Positions 1 through 8,170 of a stretch of DNA of 64,000 nt are shown here, in pieces. Each line of letters starts with the position of its first letter. The first letter of the stretch is position 1. Source of the DNA: an uncultured Opitutia bacterium (lineage in GTDB: Bacteria > Verrucomicrobiota > Verrucomicrobiia > Opitutales > Opitutaceae). The DNA is taken from assembly GCA_903896015.1 (NCBI GenBank), contig CAITWF010000043.1, positions 62,001 to 126,000 of the forward strand. Direction: 5' to 3'. The notes below the pieces were generated by a model. That model ran no database searches. It worked only from the letters and a program-made list of their open reading frames with translations, and was not told where the DNA came from. A program made the position numbers and the translations under genes.

Positions 1-1
1 G

Positions 2-913
2 GTGCGTTGGCCAGAGTGGAAACGCATCGTGACGCCGAACGACTGGTTTCTCACGGGAGAACTTTTTTCCGACGAGGAGCGGCCGGGATTTTCGGAGTTT
101 CTCGCCGTGCCGCCATGCCGGCTCGCCGCGATCTTTCACGATGCGATTCCCCTGAAGGTTCCGCACGTCACGTGGCCGCAGAGCGTCGCGCGCCATCCGG
201 GTTACATGAAACTGCTCGCGCGTTTTGATCGGGTGTGGGCGGTGTCCAAGGCGAGCCGCGCAGAACTGATTGGCTTTTGGAAATGGCAGGGCCTTGAGAA
301 AACACCGCCGGTCGAGGTGCTGGCGCTTGGCGCTGATTTCTCCGGCGCGCCGCGCGTGCTCGCGCGAGCGGCGGCGTCGAAACCGAGTTTGCTGTGCGTG
401 GGCATCGTCGAGCCGCGCAAGAACCAGGCGTTCCTGCTCGACGTGTGCGAAGAGTTGTGGAGCGGTGGGCTCGCGTTCGATCTGCACGTCGTCGGCCGGG
501 TGAATCCGCACTTCGGCGTGCCAATCGCCGCTCGCATCAAGGCACTCGCGAAACGATTTCCCGGGCTGCATTTTCACGAGGCGGCAGACGATACGACGCT
601 CGCGCGACTCTACGCTACCGCTCGCGCGACGGTGCTTCCCACGATTGCGGAGGGCTGCGGGCTGCCGTTGCTGGAGTCGCTGTGGATGGGCGTGCCGTGC
701 GTTTGCAGCGATTTGCCCGTGCTGCATGAAAATGCGGAGGGCGGCGGTTGCGTGCCCGTCGCGCTCAACGATCGCGCGGCGTGGCGCAACGCGCTGCGGC
801 GCGTGCTGACGGATGGTGCATGGCACGCGCGGCTCACACAGGAGGCGATGACGCGGGCGTTGCCGACGTGGTATGGCGCAGCCGAGACGATCCGGCGCGC
901 GCTGGGCGCGTAA
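2..913 (+). CDS. Glycosyltransferase family 4, 5'-truncated by window edge
   Basis: The visible 303 residues are the C-terminal three quarters of a GT-B fold glycosyltransferase. The frame is open to the first base, and the paralogue at 2196-3389 has roughly 100 more N-terminal residues, so the true start lies outside the window. The nucleotide-sugar-binding half is clear: a VEPRKNQ segment where GT4 enzymes have E/GRKN, then PTIAEGCGLPLLESLW, which carries the paired glutamates (E-x7-E) of GT4 retaining enzymes. It should transfer a sugar from a nucleotide donor to a growing surface glycan in the cytoplasm. Donor and acceptor cannot be read from sequence. It ends just before the convergent PLP enzyme. 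It lacks the poly-G tract of its paralogue. Family assignment is firm, specificity unknown. Confidence 0.9.
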   Translation: MRWPEWKRIVTPNDWFLTGELFSDEERPGFSEFLAVPPCRLAAIFHDAIPLKVPHVTWPQSVARHPGYMKLLARFDRVWAVSKASRAELIGFWKWQGLEKTPPVEVLALGADFSGAPRVLARAAASKPSLLCVGIVEPRKNQAFLLDVCEELWSGGLAFDLHVVGRVNPHFGVPIAARIKALAKRFPGLHFHEAADDTTLARLYATARATVLPTIAEGCGLPLLESLWMGVPCVCSDLPVLHENAEGGGCVPVALNDRAAWRNALRRVLTDGAWHARLTQEAMTRALPTWYGAAETIRRALGA

Positions 914-919
914 CGGCCT

Positions 920-2116
920 TCAGAGTTTCTTCATCGCGTAGGCAAGGGCCTCGGCGATTTTTTCGAGCTGCTCGTCGGTGTGCATCGCCGAGATCGCGGT
1001 GCGGATGAGATCCTTGCCGGCGGGGACTGCGGGCGCGATCGACATGACGGTGAAGACACCGCGATCGAGAAGCGTTTTCCAGAACGGGTAGACGCGCTCC
1101 TTCGAGCCGAGCACGATCGGGACGGCGGGCGTTTCGCTTTCCCAGGTGTCGAGGCCGAGATTCTTGAGAATGGCTTTGTATTTCCGCGTGTTGGCCCAGA
1201 GACGCTCAAGGTGCTGCGGCTCGGTCTGCATGACTTCAAGCGCGGCCATCGACGCGGCGGCCTGCGCGGGGCTGAGCGCGGCGGAGAACGTCGTCTGCTT
1301 CGAGTGCGAGCGCAGATAGTCGATCACCTCCTGCGAGGCGGCGACGAAGCCGCCGATACTTGCGAGTGATTTCGACATGCTGCCGCAGATGACATCGACC
1401 TTGTCGTTCAGGCCGAAGCTGTCGGCCGTGCCGCGGCCTTGGCGACCGAGCACGCCGAAGCCGTGCGCGTCATCCAGCACCGAGAAGAGGCCGTTTTCCT
1501 CGGCGATCTCCGCGATTTCCGGGAGACGGGCGATGTGGCCTTCCATCGAGTAGACACCCTCGACCACAAGCATTTTCGGGGCGTCGGTGCCGGTTTGCGC
1601 GATGACGGTGCGAAGATCGTCGGGGTTGTTGTGCGAGAAGCGCTCGACCGTCGCCATTGACAGACGGATGCCGTCCCAGAGGCACGAATGGATGTTTTTG
1701 TCGGCAAAGATCACATCGCCCTTTTGGGCGAATGACGCGACGGCCGACATGCACGAGAGGTAGCCGGCGGCGTGGACGTGGCAGGCCTCGCGGCCGAGGA
1801 AGGCGGCGAGTTTCTCCTCAAGCTCAAGATGAAATCGGCGCGACCCGTTGGAGATGCGTGCACCGTTCGTGCTCGTGCCCCACTTGAGCAGGGCCGCGCG
1901 TGCGGCTTCCACAACCTTGGGGTGGAACGACAGGCCAAGATAGTCATTGCTCGACAGCATGATGACGTCGCGTCCGTGGAGCTGCACACACGTGCCCTTC
2001 TGGCCGTCCATGGCGTGGTAGAAGGGCGCGTATTTCAGCCGCATCTTCGTCGGATAGTCGTCGCGGCAGCGGGCCTGAATCGCCTTCTTGTTTTTTGCAA
2101 AGAAAGATAACGCCAT
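920..2116 (-). CDS. PLP-dependent alpha-oxoamine synthase, serine palmitoyltransferase-like
   Basis: 398 residues from the ATG at 2116; an upstream in-frame ATG at 2182 would add 22 residues that do not look like family sequence. It is a fold-type I PLP enzyme of the BioF/KBL/SPT family, which condenses an acyl-CoA with an amino acid and releases CO2. Visible landmarks are NIHSC (His143, the ring-stacking position), LDDAHGFGVLG (Asp216, His218) and GSMSKSLASIGG with Schiff-base Lys249. The C-terminal GVFTVMSIAPAVP segment followed by an IR..ISAMHT stretch resembles bacterial serine palmitoyltransferases more than BioF or KBL, but substrate is not proven. It sits between two GT4 genes facing it or in the same direction, so a role in making a lipid (sphingoid base) anchor is only an inference. 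No Shine-Dalgarno is visible. Confidence 0.82.
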   Translation of the reverse strand: MALSFFAKNKKAIQARCRDDYPTKMRLKYAPFYHAMDGQKGTCVQLHGRDVIMLSSNDYLGLSFHPKVVEAARAALLKWGTSTNGARISNGSRRFHLELEEKLAAFLGREACHVHAAGYLSCMSAVASFAQKGDVIFADKNIHSCLWDGIRLSMATVERFSHNNPDDLRTVIAQTGTDAPKMLVVEGVYSMEGHIARLPEIAEIAEENGLFSVLDDAHGFGVLGRQGRGTADSFGLNDKVDVICGSMSKSLASIGGFVAASQEVIDYLRSHSKQTTFSAALSPAQAAASMAALEVMQTEPQHLERLWANTRKYKAILKNLGLDTWESETPAVPIVLGSKERVYPFWKTLLDRGVFTVMSIAPAVPAGKDLIRTAISAMHTDEQLEKIAEALAYAMKKL

Positions 2117-2195
2117 GTCGCGGTAACAAGAGCACCCGCCCGAAGGCTTGGCAAACGCAAAGGCTGTCGCTTGCCGCCCCATCGCGGCGCACCCC

Positions 2196-3389
2196 TCAGT
2201 CGCGGCGCGAAAGCGTGCTCATCCAAGCCGTGAGATCGCGCGCGTAGCCCGGCCACGTTTGAATTTCGCGCGTCCGCGCGTCCGATGCGAGGCGGCCCAA
2301 TTCCTCGGTCGAGATCAGCAGCCGCTCGATTGCCGATTCGAGCGACGCAGCGTCGACTGACTCAAGAGCGAGACAACCGCCGCCGCGCACCGATTCGCCC
2401 AGCGCGCCGCGCGAGGAGCACACGCAGGGCTTCTCGTGCGCGAGACTTTCCAGCACCGGCAAGCCGAAGCCCTCGATCAGCGAAGGATAAACCGTGAACG
2501 AACATGCGGCGTAGGCGGCCTCAAGCTCCGCGTCACCCAGCGGTCCGTCGTAACGTAGCACTCGGCCGGCGGCCTGCAGTTCGCGCACACGCATCAGCGC
2601 CTCGCGGCCGGTGTCGGGTTGCGCGAGGCCGATCAGGCGCAGCTCGAATTTCACGCCACGGGTCCAGAGTTGCTCGCACGCGTCGAGTAGTGCGCGGTGA
2701 TTTTTCCGGCCCTCGATCGAACTGACACAGAGGACGGTGGGGAGTGTACGTTGGGCTGCCGGAATCGAAGCAGAGACTGCGGTGGGCTCATCCACGCCGA
2801 GCGGGATAGCTTGCACGGGGGGGGGGGTGCGCGCGCCGAGCCAGCGCCAGTAGTCGGTCAGCGAGTCGCGTGAATCCTCCGACACCGCGGCGATGCCATC
2901 GAACGCGAGCAACTCGTGCAGATACGCGGGAAAGCGAGCGACGGTTTTCGCCGGCGTGAGCTCGGGGAATTTCAGCGCAATCGCATCGTGAAACAAGGCG
3001 ATGCGTGGTCCCCGCGTGGCGGCGAGCAGTTGCGGCAATGCGGTGGCGACCGCCGGCGAAAAAACTTCGGGCACGATCAGCCCGGCGGTCTTGAGCGCCG
3101 CGAGCCGCGCCACTGATCCCCGGGCGGCGCCGGACCAACGACGAAATTCGCCGCGCAGCCGCGCCGTCAGCGGCCACTGCGCGCGGCGCTTATCGGCGGC
3201 ACCGGGCGCGGAAAGATTCGTGCGCTCCCACGCCTCGATCAGCCGCCACGCGCCGAGATAGGGATCGTGCGTGACCGCGAGTGCGCGTTCGCTGAGCGCG
3301 GCGTGGAGCGAGCGCGCAACACGCTGGATGCCCGTGCGGGCCCGGGTGTGGCTCGTGTGCGAGAGATCGAGGAAAAACGGTGCTGGCAT
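2196..3389 (-). CDS. Glycosyltransferase family 4 with poly-C/G tract (possible phase-variable)
   Basis: 397-residue GT-B glycosyltransferase starting MPAPFFLDLSHT. The N-terminal half begins with a TGIQRVAR loop typical of mannosyl/fucosyl-type GT4 enzymes; the C-terminal half has SIEGRKNHRALLDA and YPSLIEGFGLPVLESLA with the E-x7-E glutamates. It is a paralogue of the truncated gene at the start of the window (shared ALFHDAI..K/P, AVS..SR, GRKN/PRKN blocks). Codons 188-191 (Thr-Pro-Pro-Pro, in the linker between the two Rossmann domains) are written as an uninterrupted run of 11 C on the coding strand, positions 2817-2827. A one-base slip would shift the frame and truncate the donor-binding domain. 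As given the frame is intact, i.e. the ON state. Stop is only 79 bases before the PLP enzyme start on the same strand. Confidence 0.92.
   Translation of the reverse strand: MPAPFFLDLSHTSHTRARTGIQRVARSLHAALSERALAVTHDPYLGAWRLIEAWERTNLSAPGAADKRRAQWPLTARLRGEFRRWSGAARGSVARLAALKTAGLIVPEVFSPAVATALPQLLAATRGPRIALFHDAIALKFPELTPAKTVARFPAYLHELLAFDGIAAVSEDSRDSLTDYWRWLGARTPPPVQAIPLGVDEPTAVSASIPAAQRTLPTVLCVSSIEGRKNHRALLDACEQLWTRGVKFELRLIGLAQPDTGREALMRVRELQAAGRVLRYDGPLGDAELEAAYAACSFTVYPSLIEGFGLPVLESLAHEKPCVCSSRGALGESVRGGGCLALESVDAASLESAIERLLISTEELGRLASDARTREIQTWPGYARDLTAWMSTLSRRD
2817..2827. repeat. 11-base homopolymeric G tract inside a glycosyltransferase gene
   Basis: Eleven consecutive G on the + strand (C on the coding strand), the only G/C homopolymer of this length that I see in the window. 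It encodes part of Thr-Pro-Pro-Pro in the interdomain linker of the GT4 at 2196-3389. Such tracts slip during replication and act as on/off switches for surface-structure genes in several host-associated bacteria; whether it does so here is untested. Confidence 0.85.
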
Positions 3390-3392
3390 CGG

Positions 3393-4949
3393 CTACTTTT
3401 CTGTCACCGCCATGCGTAGGTCATAAAGCGCAAAGGCGAGCGAGCGGGCGTTGGCGTCGGGGGCCTCGCGCACGCCGGGCGTGTCGGTGGAAAACTCCAG
3501 CGTGGCCGCGCCGGGCGCGAGCGCGGCGAGCGCGTGAAATTCAGTCAGCTTCTCGCCGACCGCTCCGCGCCAGATTTCGCGGCCGTTTTCGCGAAGCACC
3601 ACCGTGCGCGGGGTCGGGCTGCGCAGCGCGAAGTCGAATTGCACGTTCACCGCGCGCGCGCGCGGCCACGTTTCAATCGCGATCGTGCCGCGGGCGCTCG
3701 TCCATTGCCAGCGGTGGCGGCCGTGCTGCTCTGAGGGAAACCAGCCGGTGACAGGACGCGCGATCGCGGCGACTTCGCCCGCGCGGGCAAAGGCGAGTTC
3801 GTGGTTGGCGTAGGGCGCGTCGCGCCACGCGAGCAGGCCGGCGAATACGCCGAGGTTGCCAACAATCAGCCACGCGAGTGGTGCGCGCACGCGGTGGGCG
3901 AGGACGTTGAACGCGAGCGTCAGCGGCAGCAGCACGCGCATCGCCGCACCCGGATAGTCCTCCCATACCGCGGTGCCGAGAAAGAGCATCAGGCCAACAT
4001 ACGACGCGCCGACGCGCCACCACCGATCGTCGAAGCGCGGACGGGCAACGATGAACGCCGCCTGCGCCGTTAGTCCGAGCGTCGCGAGGACGTTGCCCCA
4101 CGCGAGCGGTTGGTCATTGAGCGTTTGGGTGGCGGCGAGGGCCGATTGCCATTTCTCAACGAAGCCGGCGCCGGGCACGGTCAGGTTCGCCCATCCCTGA
4201 TCGCCGGGGCCGAGCCGCCAGCGCACGTAGCCAAGCCACAGGGCGAAGGGAAGTGCGATGGCCGCGAGGCGGAGAATATTTCGCACGGAAATCCACGGCC
4301 GCTGAAGCAGGCCCCCCGCCGCAAGCAGCGAGGTTTCGCGCGCCAGCACCGCGCCGGCGAGCGTGCCCAGCGCGGTTTTCTTTTTTCCGAGCTCTGCGGC
4401 AAACATCGCCGAACTGAGAATTGTCAGCGCGATCAAATCGGTCAGCGCGAGTCGCACGCTTACCAGCGCGCCCGCGGAAAACAGCACGCCAGCCCACGCG
4501 AGCCAGCCGCGGAAATTGTCCACCACTAGCAGCCGCCACAGGATCGCGGCCAGCGCGAGCCACGCGAAGAGGTTGAGCCACGGATAGATCTGCGCGATCC
4601 AGGCGGCGCGCCCAGCGCCGAGCGTCCACGCGAGCGCCGATGGCAGGATCCGGCGCGCGCGGTAGGAGAGATTGTCGATCGCGCGCGGGAGTTGCGGATC
4701 GCGGAGCGTGGGATCGAGTGCGATTTGCGCGTAGTAGAGTCCGTCGTAGCCGCCGGTGTCGCGGTGCACGAAGACCGGCAGCTCGCGAAACGCGTCGAGC
4801 TTCAAGTCATCGCTCGCGGCATCGAGCTGGATGAGCGCAGTGAACCCAAAGACGGGATGCCAGTAGCGCGCGACCATTGCGCTGAAGAGCGCGATGCACG
4901 TGAGTCCAGCGAGCGCCGTCCATCGCCGATGAAGCGTCGGCACGGTCAT
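3393..4949 (-). CDS. Polytopic membrane protein with C-terminal beta-sandwich, candidate GT-C transferase
   Basis: 518 residues from the ATG at 4949, which overlaps the stop of the upstream gene as ATGA; the longer open frame upstream is antisense-like and was discarded. The first 400 residues hold about 9-10 hydrophobic segments. The first extracytoplasmic loop has GGYDGLYYAQIALDP, and a later ARRILPS motif follows YR. The last 120 residues are soluble and beta-rich, ending FSTDTPGVREAP..ARSLAFALYDLRM, a pattern shared with two other membrane proteins here. It is paralogous to 6572-8164 (GFTxLI, RDPxL..AIDNxxYRARRI, LxRETxLLAA blocks). Inferred role is transfer of a sugar from a lipid carrier, or remodelling of glycan outside the membrane. 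Function not established. Confidence 0.75.
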   Translation of the reverse strand: MTVPTLHRRWTALAGLTCIALFSAMVARYWHPVFGFTALIQLDAASDDLKLDAFRELPVFVHRDTGGYDGLYYAQIALDPTLRDPQLPRAIDNLSYRARRILPSALAWTLGAGRAAWIAQIYPWLNLFAWLALAAILWRLLVVDNFRGWLAWAGVLFSAGALVSVRLALTDLIALTILSSAMFAAELGKKKTALGTLAGAVLARETSLLAAGGLLQRPWISVRNILRLAAIALPFALWLGYVRWRLGPGDQGWANLTVPGAGFVEKWQSALAATQTLNDQPLAWGNVLATLGLTAQAAFIVARPRFDDRWWRVGASYVGLMLFLGTAVWEDYPGAAMRVLLPLTLAFNVLAHRVRAPLAWLIVGNLGVFAGLLAWRDAPYANHELAFARAGEVAAIARPVTGWFPSEQHGRHRWQWTSARGTIAIETWPRARAVNVQFDFALRSPTPRTVVLRENGREIWRGAVGEKLTEFHALAALAPGAATLEFSTDTPGVREAPDANARSLAFALYDLRMAVTEK

Positions 4950-6463
4950 GGTGCGGTGGGTGGAACCAGGCGCCACAGTGTCGCATTTTTCACGGCGCCG
5001 ACGGAAATCCAGTTGCCCGGGCAGTGTTTCAGTCGGTCGTCGTCCTGCCACTTGAAGTTGATCGAAATGACGGCGCGTCCGGCGTGCGCGGCCAGCACGG
5101 AAAGGCGCGAGAATTCCGCGGGCTCGATCATTTCCCAGCGCAACACGGGGAAATCGGTGTAATAGTAGACCGCGCCACTGTAGTCCTGCGTAACGACCAG
5201 CGTGCCCGAGGGAAATTGTTCGCGCGCGAGCAGGCATGCTTCCTCGTAGGTGCCTTCATCGGCCTTCATGTTGAGCAGATAGAAGCGTGGGGCTGCGATC
5301 CCGATAATCGTGGTGGACCAGACGACGAGGAGCGTCGCGGCAACTTTACGAACGAGAATTTCCCGCGCCGCATCCTGAGGCGGCGTGATCGCTTCCAGAC
5401 CCAGCAAGGCAGCGAGGATCAGCGCGGGCAGCGCAGGCAGAATAAATCTCAGACACCACCAGGCTTCGTGTGAAACTTCGTAGAAGAGGTACACGCCCGT
5501 GATCGCGGCGAACCAGACTCCGAGTGCGAGCAGGTGACGGGTGCGCGCCCCGCCTCGCACGAGGCCAAGAAACGGCAGGAGCAGGAACGGAGCAGGCAGC
5601 AACAGGGCAAGCCACTTCAGGAAATGCCACGCGGTCGGCGCGCCCCACGACCACGCGAACGCCTCGGCCCACGGACCGTAGCCCGAGTTCAGCGCAGCGC
5701 CGTACAGCACATGATTGTAGGACGCGAGCCAGGCCACGCCGGGCAGTCCACCCACGATTGCAAACGCCAGCCGCCGCCAGTCGAAGCCCAGCAGAATGAG
5801 CAACGCGGGTCCAAGCACGATGTTCGTCGGGCGCACGAGCACGGCGATCGCGTAGGCGGCGCCGCAAGCGAGCGCCCAGGGTGCGGCGCGACGTGCGCGC
5901 AGGCCGGAGTAAAATGCCGCGAGACACCATGTGGCCGCGAGGCCATCGCTCAGCGGCTGGAGCGCGATGAAGATGAACAACGGGCACACCGCGAGTGCGA
6001 ACGTCCCTGCGGCGGCGAACCGCGCGTGGATGCCGAGCTCGCGTGCCGACGCATAGAGCAGTGCCAGCGACCCGAGTGCGGCGAACAGCCCGATCGCGAT
6101 CGGAGCGATCGACCAGCCGAGGAGTTTGCCCGCGAGCGCGAGGTGCAGCGGCAGGCCGGTCGGATAAGTGGGATTGATCAGGCCGGTTTTTTGATATGGC
6201 CAAAATCCGAGCGGGATGAAGTGCGTCAAATCGATCTGCCCCGCAGCACGAAATTCGGGCGGCACGCGGAGCTCGGTGCGGAGCTTGCCCGCGGCGAAGA
6301 GCCGGGCGCTGTTGAGGTAGCCCGACGAATCGGAGCCGCCGGCTACGGCCGCGAAATTTTGGGCGAGGAAGAGGCCGTAGCAAACCAGGGCGAGCGCTCC
6401 GAGCCAGCAGAACCAGCGCGGCGGGCGCGCGGACGGAGCGTGAAGGGGATTCGGATTTGACAT
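4946..6463 (-). CDS. GT39-like polytopic glycosyltransferase
   Basis: 505 residues from the ATG at 6463 (MSNPNPLHAPS). It has about 10 membrane-spanning segments and a soluble C-terminal part of about 100 residues. After the first helix comes GGSDSSGYLNSARLF, with an acidic residue in the position where PMT/ArnT-type GT-C enzymes keep their catalytic Asp, and later NPTYPTGLPLHLAL, comparable to the YPPGxP loop of ArnT-like proteins. The probable job is transfer of a sugar from a polyprenyl phosphate on the outer face of the inner membrane. It is the first gene of a two-gene unit with 3393-4949 (ATGA overlap), and its start faces the divergent paralogue-bearing gene at 6572 across 108 bases. 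Donor and acceptor unknown. Confidence 0.75.
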   Translation of the reverse strand: MSNPNPLHAPSARPPRWFCWLGALALVCYGLFLAQNFAAVAGGSDSSGYLNSARLFAAGKLRTELRVPPEFRAAGQIDLTHFIPLGFWPYQKTGLINPTYPTGLPLHLALAGKLLGWSIAPIAIGLFAALGSLALLYASARELGIHARFAAAGTFALAVCPLFIFIALQPLSDGLAATWCLAAFYSGLRARRAAPWALACGAAYAIAVLVRPTNIVLGPALLILLGFDWRRLAFAIVGGLPGVAWLASYNHVLYGAALNSGYGPWAEAFAWSWGAPTAWHFLKWLALLLPAPFLLLPFLGLVRGGARTRHLLALGVWFAAITGVYLFYEVSHEAWWCLRFILPALPALILAALLGLEAITPPQDAAREILVRKVAATLLVVWSTTIIGIAAPRFYLLNMKADEGTYEEACLLAREQFPSGTLVVTQDYSGAVYYYTDFPVLRWEMIEPAEFSRLSVLAAHAGRAVISINFKWQDDDRLKHCPGNWISVGAVKNATLWRLVPPTAP

Positions 6464-6571
6464 GCAGCGCTTGCGTTCTGTGATGCGCAAACTGCACATG
6501 GGAATTTTGGAAGACAAGCGCCCGCATCGCTCTCTCGCGCCCCTCCGGTCGCGGGGTGCGGGGCGCCGCAG

Positions 6572-8164
6572 ATGAGCGCAGCCGCCGGCGGGGCGGGCCG
6601 GCCGCCGTTGATCGGTAGCGTGCGTGCGGCTTATCTGGCGTGCGTGGTGGTGTTCGGCTGGGCGGTGACGCAATTTTATTTTCCCGCGACCGGCTTCACG
6701 AGCCTGATCGAGATCGGGGATGCCATCAACGAGCGGCAGACGGATGCGCTGCGCCAGACGCCGCATTATGTTTACGAGCAGTCCACCGGCTACGACAGCG
6801 CCTACTATGTCCAGTTCTCACTCGATCCCCTGCTGCGCGATCCGAAGTTGGGCGAAGCGATCGACAACCCGCAGTATCGCGCGCGGCGGATTTTGTTTTC
6901 GTGGACGGCGTGGTTGGCGGGCCTCGGGCGGCCCGCGTGGATCGTGCAGGCGCACGCGTTGCTCAACGTCGTCTGTTGGCTCGCGCTGGCAGGACTGTTG
7001 CTCCGGTGGTTTCCGGCCACGGGCTGGGAGAATTTTTTCCGCTGGTTCGGCGTGATGTTCTCGCACGGACTCTGCATGAGCGTGCGCGATTCGCTGACGG
7101 ATGGCCCGAGCCTATTGCTCGTGGCGCTGGCGCTGGCGGCGTGGGAGGACGGGCGGAAAGGGCGCGGCTTCGTGTTCCTCGCGCTCGCCGGACTCACGCG
7201 CGAGACAGGGCTGCTGGCGGCCACGGCGTTTGCGCCCACCGATCCGCGGGACCGGGCGGGCTGGAAAAATTGGCTCCTGGCCTGTGCTGGCGCGGCGCTG
7301 CCGCTGCTCGCTTGGGTGATTTATCTGCGTTGGAAATTCGGCCTGCCGACCGAAACGGGACTCAATAACTTCACGCTGCCACTCGCCGGCCTCGCCGAAA
7401 AGTGGGGCGCGACGGTCGCGAGCCTTGGCGATCGCAGTCATTCGCCCTCGCGATGGGTGACGCTGGCGGCGACCGCGGGTTTGACGGTGCAGGCGGTGTT
7501 TTTCTTTTTGCGGTGGCGGCCGCGCGAGCTCAGTTGGCGCGTGGGCGCGACGTTTGTCGGGCTCATGGCGACGCTCGCGACGCCCGTCTGGGAAGGACTG
7601 CCGGGCGCGGCGGGGCGCGCGCTGCTGCCGATGACTCTGGCCTTCAATCTTGCCGTGCCACGTGGCCGTCGCTGGCTCGCAGTGTTGATTGCGGGCAATC
7701 TCACGGTGGCCGCCGCCTACAAGGAGTTCAGTCCGCCGACCGAATTTTTCACGCTTCGTGCGCCCAGCGAACTCGCCACCGCAGTCGCGATCGAGCGCAC
7801 GGGCGACTGGTATGGACCGGAGGATGGCGGCGGGATTCGCTGGCGCTGGAGTGCAGGCCATGCCGGTCTGCGCGTGCAGAACAACTCCGGCCACGCGCTC
7901 ACTCTGCTGTGCTCGGGGCACGCGGCACCGGCGCTCGACGAGCGAAGGCTGCGGATCAGCGCGGGCGAAGCGATGGTGTGGTCGGGCGAGCTCGACGTGC
8001 AGCCGGCTGAGTTTCAATTCGGCGTGGTGCTGCCACCGGGCGAAACCACGCTGACGTTTTCGACGGACAAGCCGGCTCATCCGATCGGCACGGACGAGCG
8101 GACAATGGCGTTCAAAATATACAACGTGGATCTCGTCGTGAAACCCGCGCCGGGGGCGCGCTGA
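6572..8164 (+). CDS. Polytopic membrane protein with C-terminal beta-sandwich, candidate GT-C transferase
   Basis: 530 residues, about 10 hydrophobic segments followed by a soluble beta-rich tail from about residue 405. It is a clear paralogue of the protein at 3393-4949: both have GFTSLI/GFTALI, STGYDSAYYVQFSLDP versus GGYDGLYYAQIALDP, AIDNPQYRARRI versus AIDNLSYRARRI, and the tail ending FSTDKPAHPIGT..RTMAFKIYNVDL. The two copies lie in opposite orientation on either side of the gene at 4946-6463, as if duplicated with inversion. The following methyltransferase starts 6 bases downstream, so the two are probably co-transcribed. Role inferred as for its paralogue; no activity can be assigned from sequence. 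Confidence 0.75.
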   Translation: MSAAAGGAGRPPLIGSVRAAYLACVVVFGWAVTQFYFPATGFTSLIEIGDAINERQTDALRQTPHYVYEQSTGYDSAYYVQFSLDPLLRDPKLGEAIDNPQYRARRILFSWTAWLAGLGRPAWIVQAHALLNVVCWLALAGLLLRWFPATGWENFFRWFGVMFSHGLCMSVRDSLTDGPSLLLVALALAAWEDGRKGRGFVFLALAGLTRETGLLAATAFAPTDPRDRAGWKNWLLACAGAALPLLAWVIYLRWKFGLPTETGLNNFTLPLAGLAEKWGATVASLGDRSHSPSRWVTLAATAGLTVQAVFFFLRWRPRELSWRVGATFVGLMATLATPVWEGLPGAAGRALLPMTLAFNLAVPRGRRWLAVLIAGNLTVAAAYKEFSPPTEFFTLRAPSELATAVAIERTGDWYGPEDGGGIRWRWSAGHAGLRVQNNSGHALTLLCSGHAAPALDERRLRISAGEAMVWSGELDVQPAEFQFGVVLPPGETTLTFSTDKPAHPIGTDERTMAFKIYNVDLVVKPAPGAR

Positions 8165-8170
8165 CCCCGC

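Noticed and set aside
5346-6527. 393-residue minus-strand frame overlapping a GT39-like gene
   Set aside because: Same strand but wrong frame; Arg-rich and without hydrophobic segments, while the alternative frame gives a clear membrane protein.
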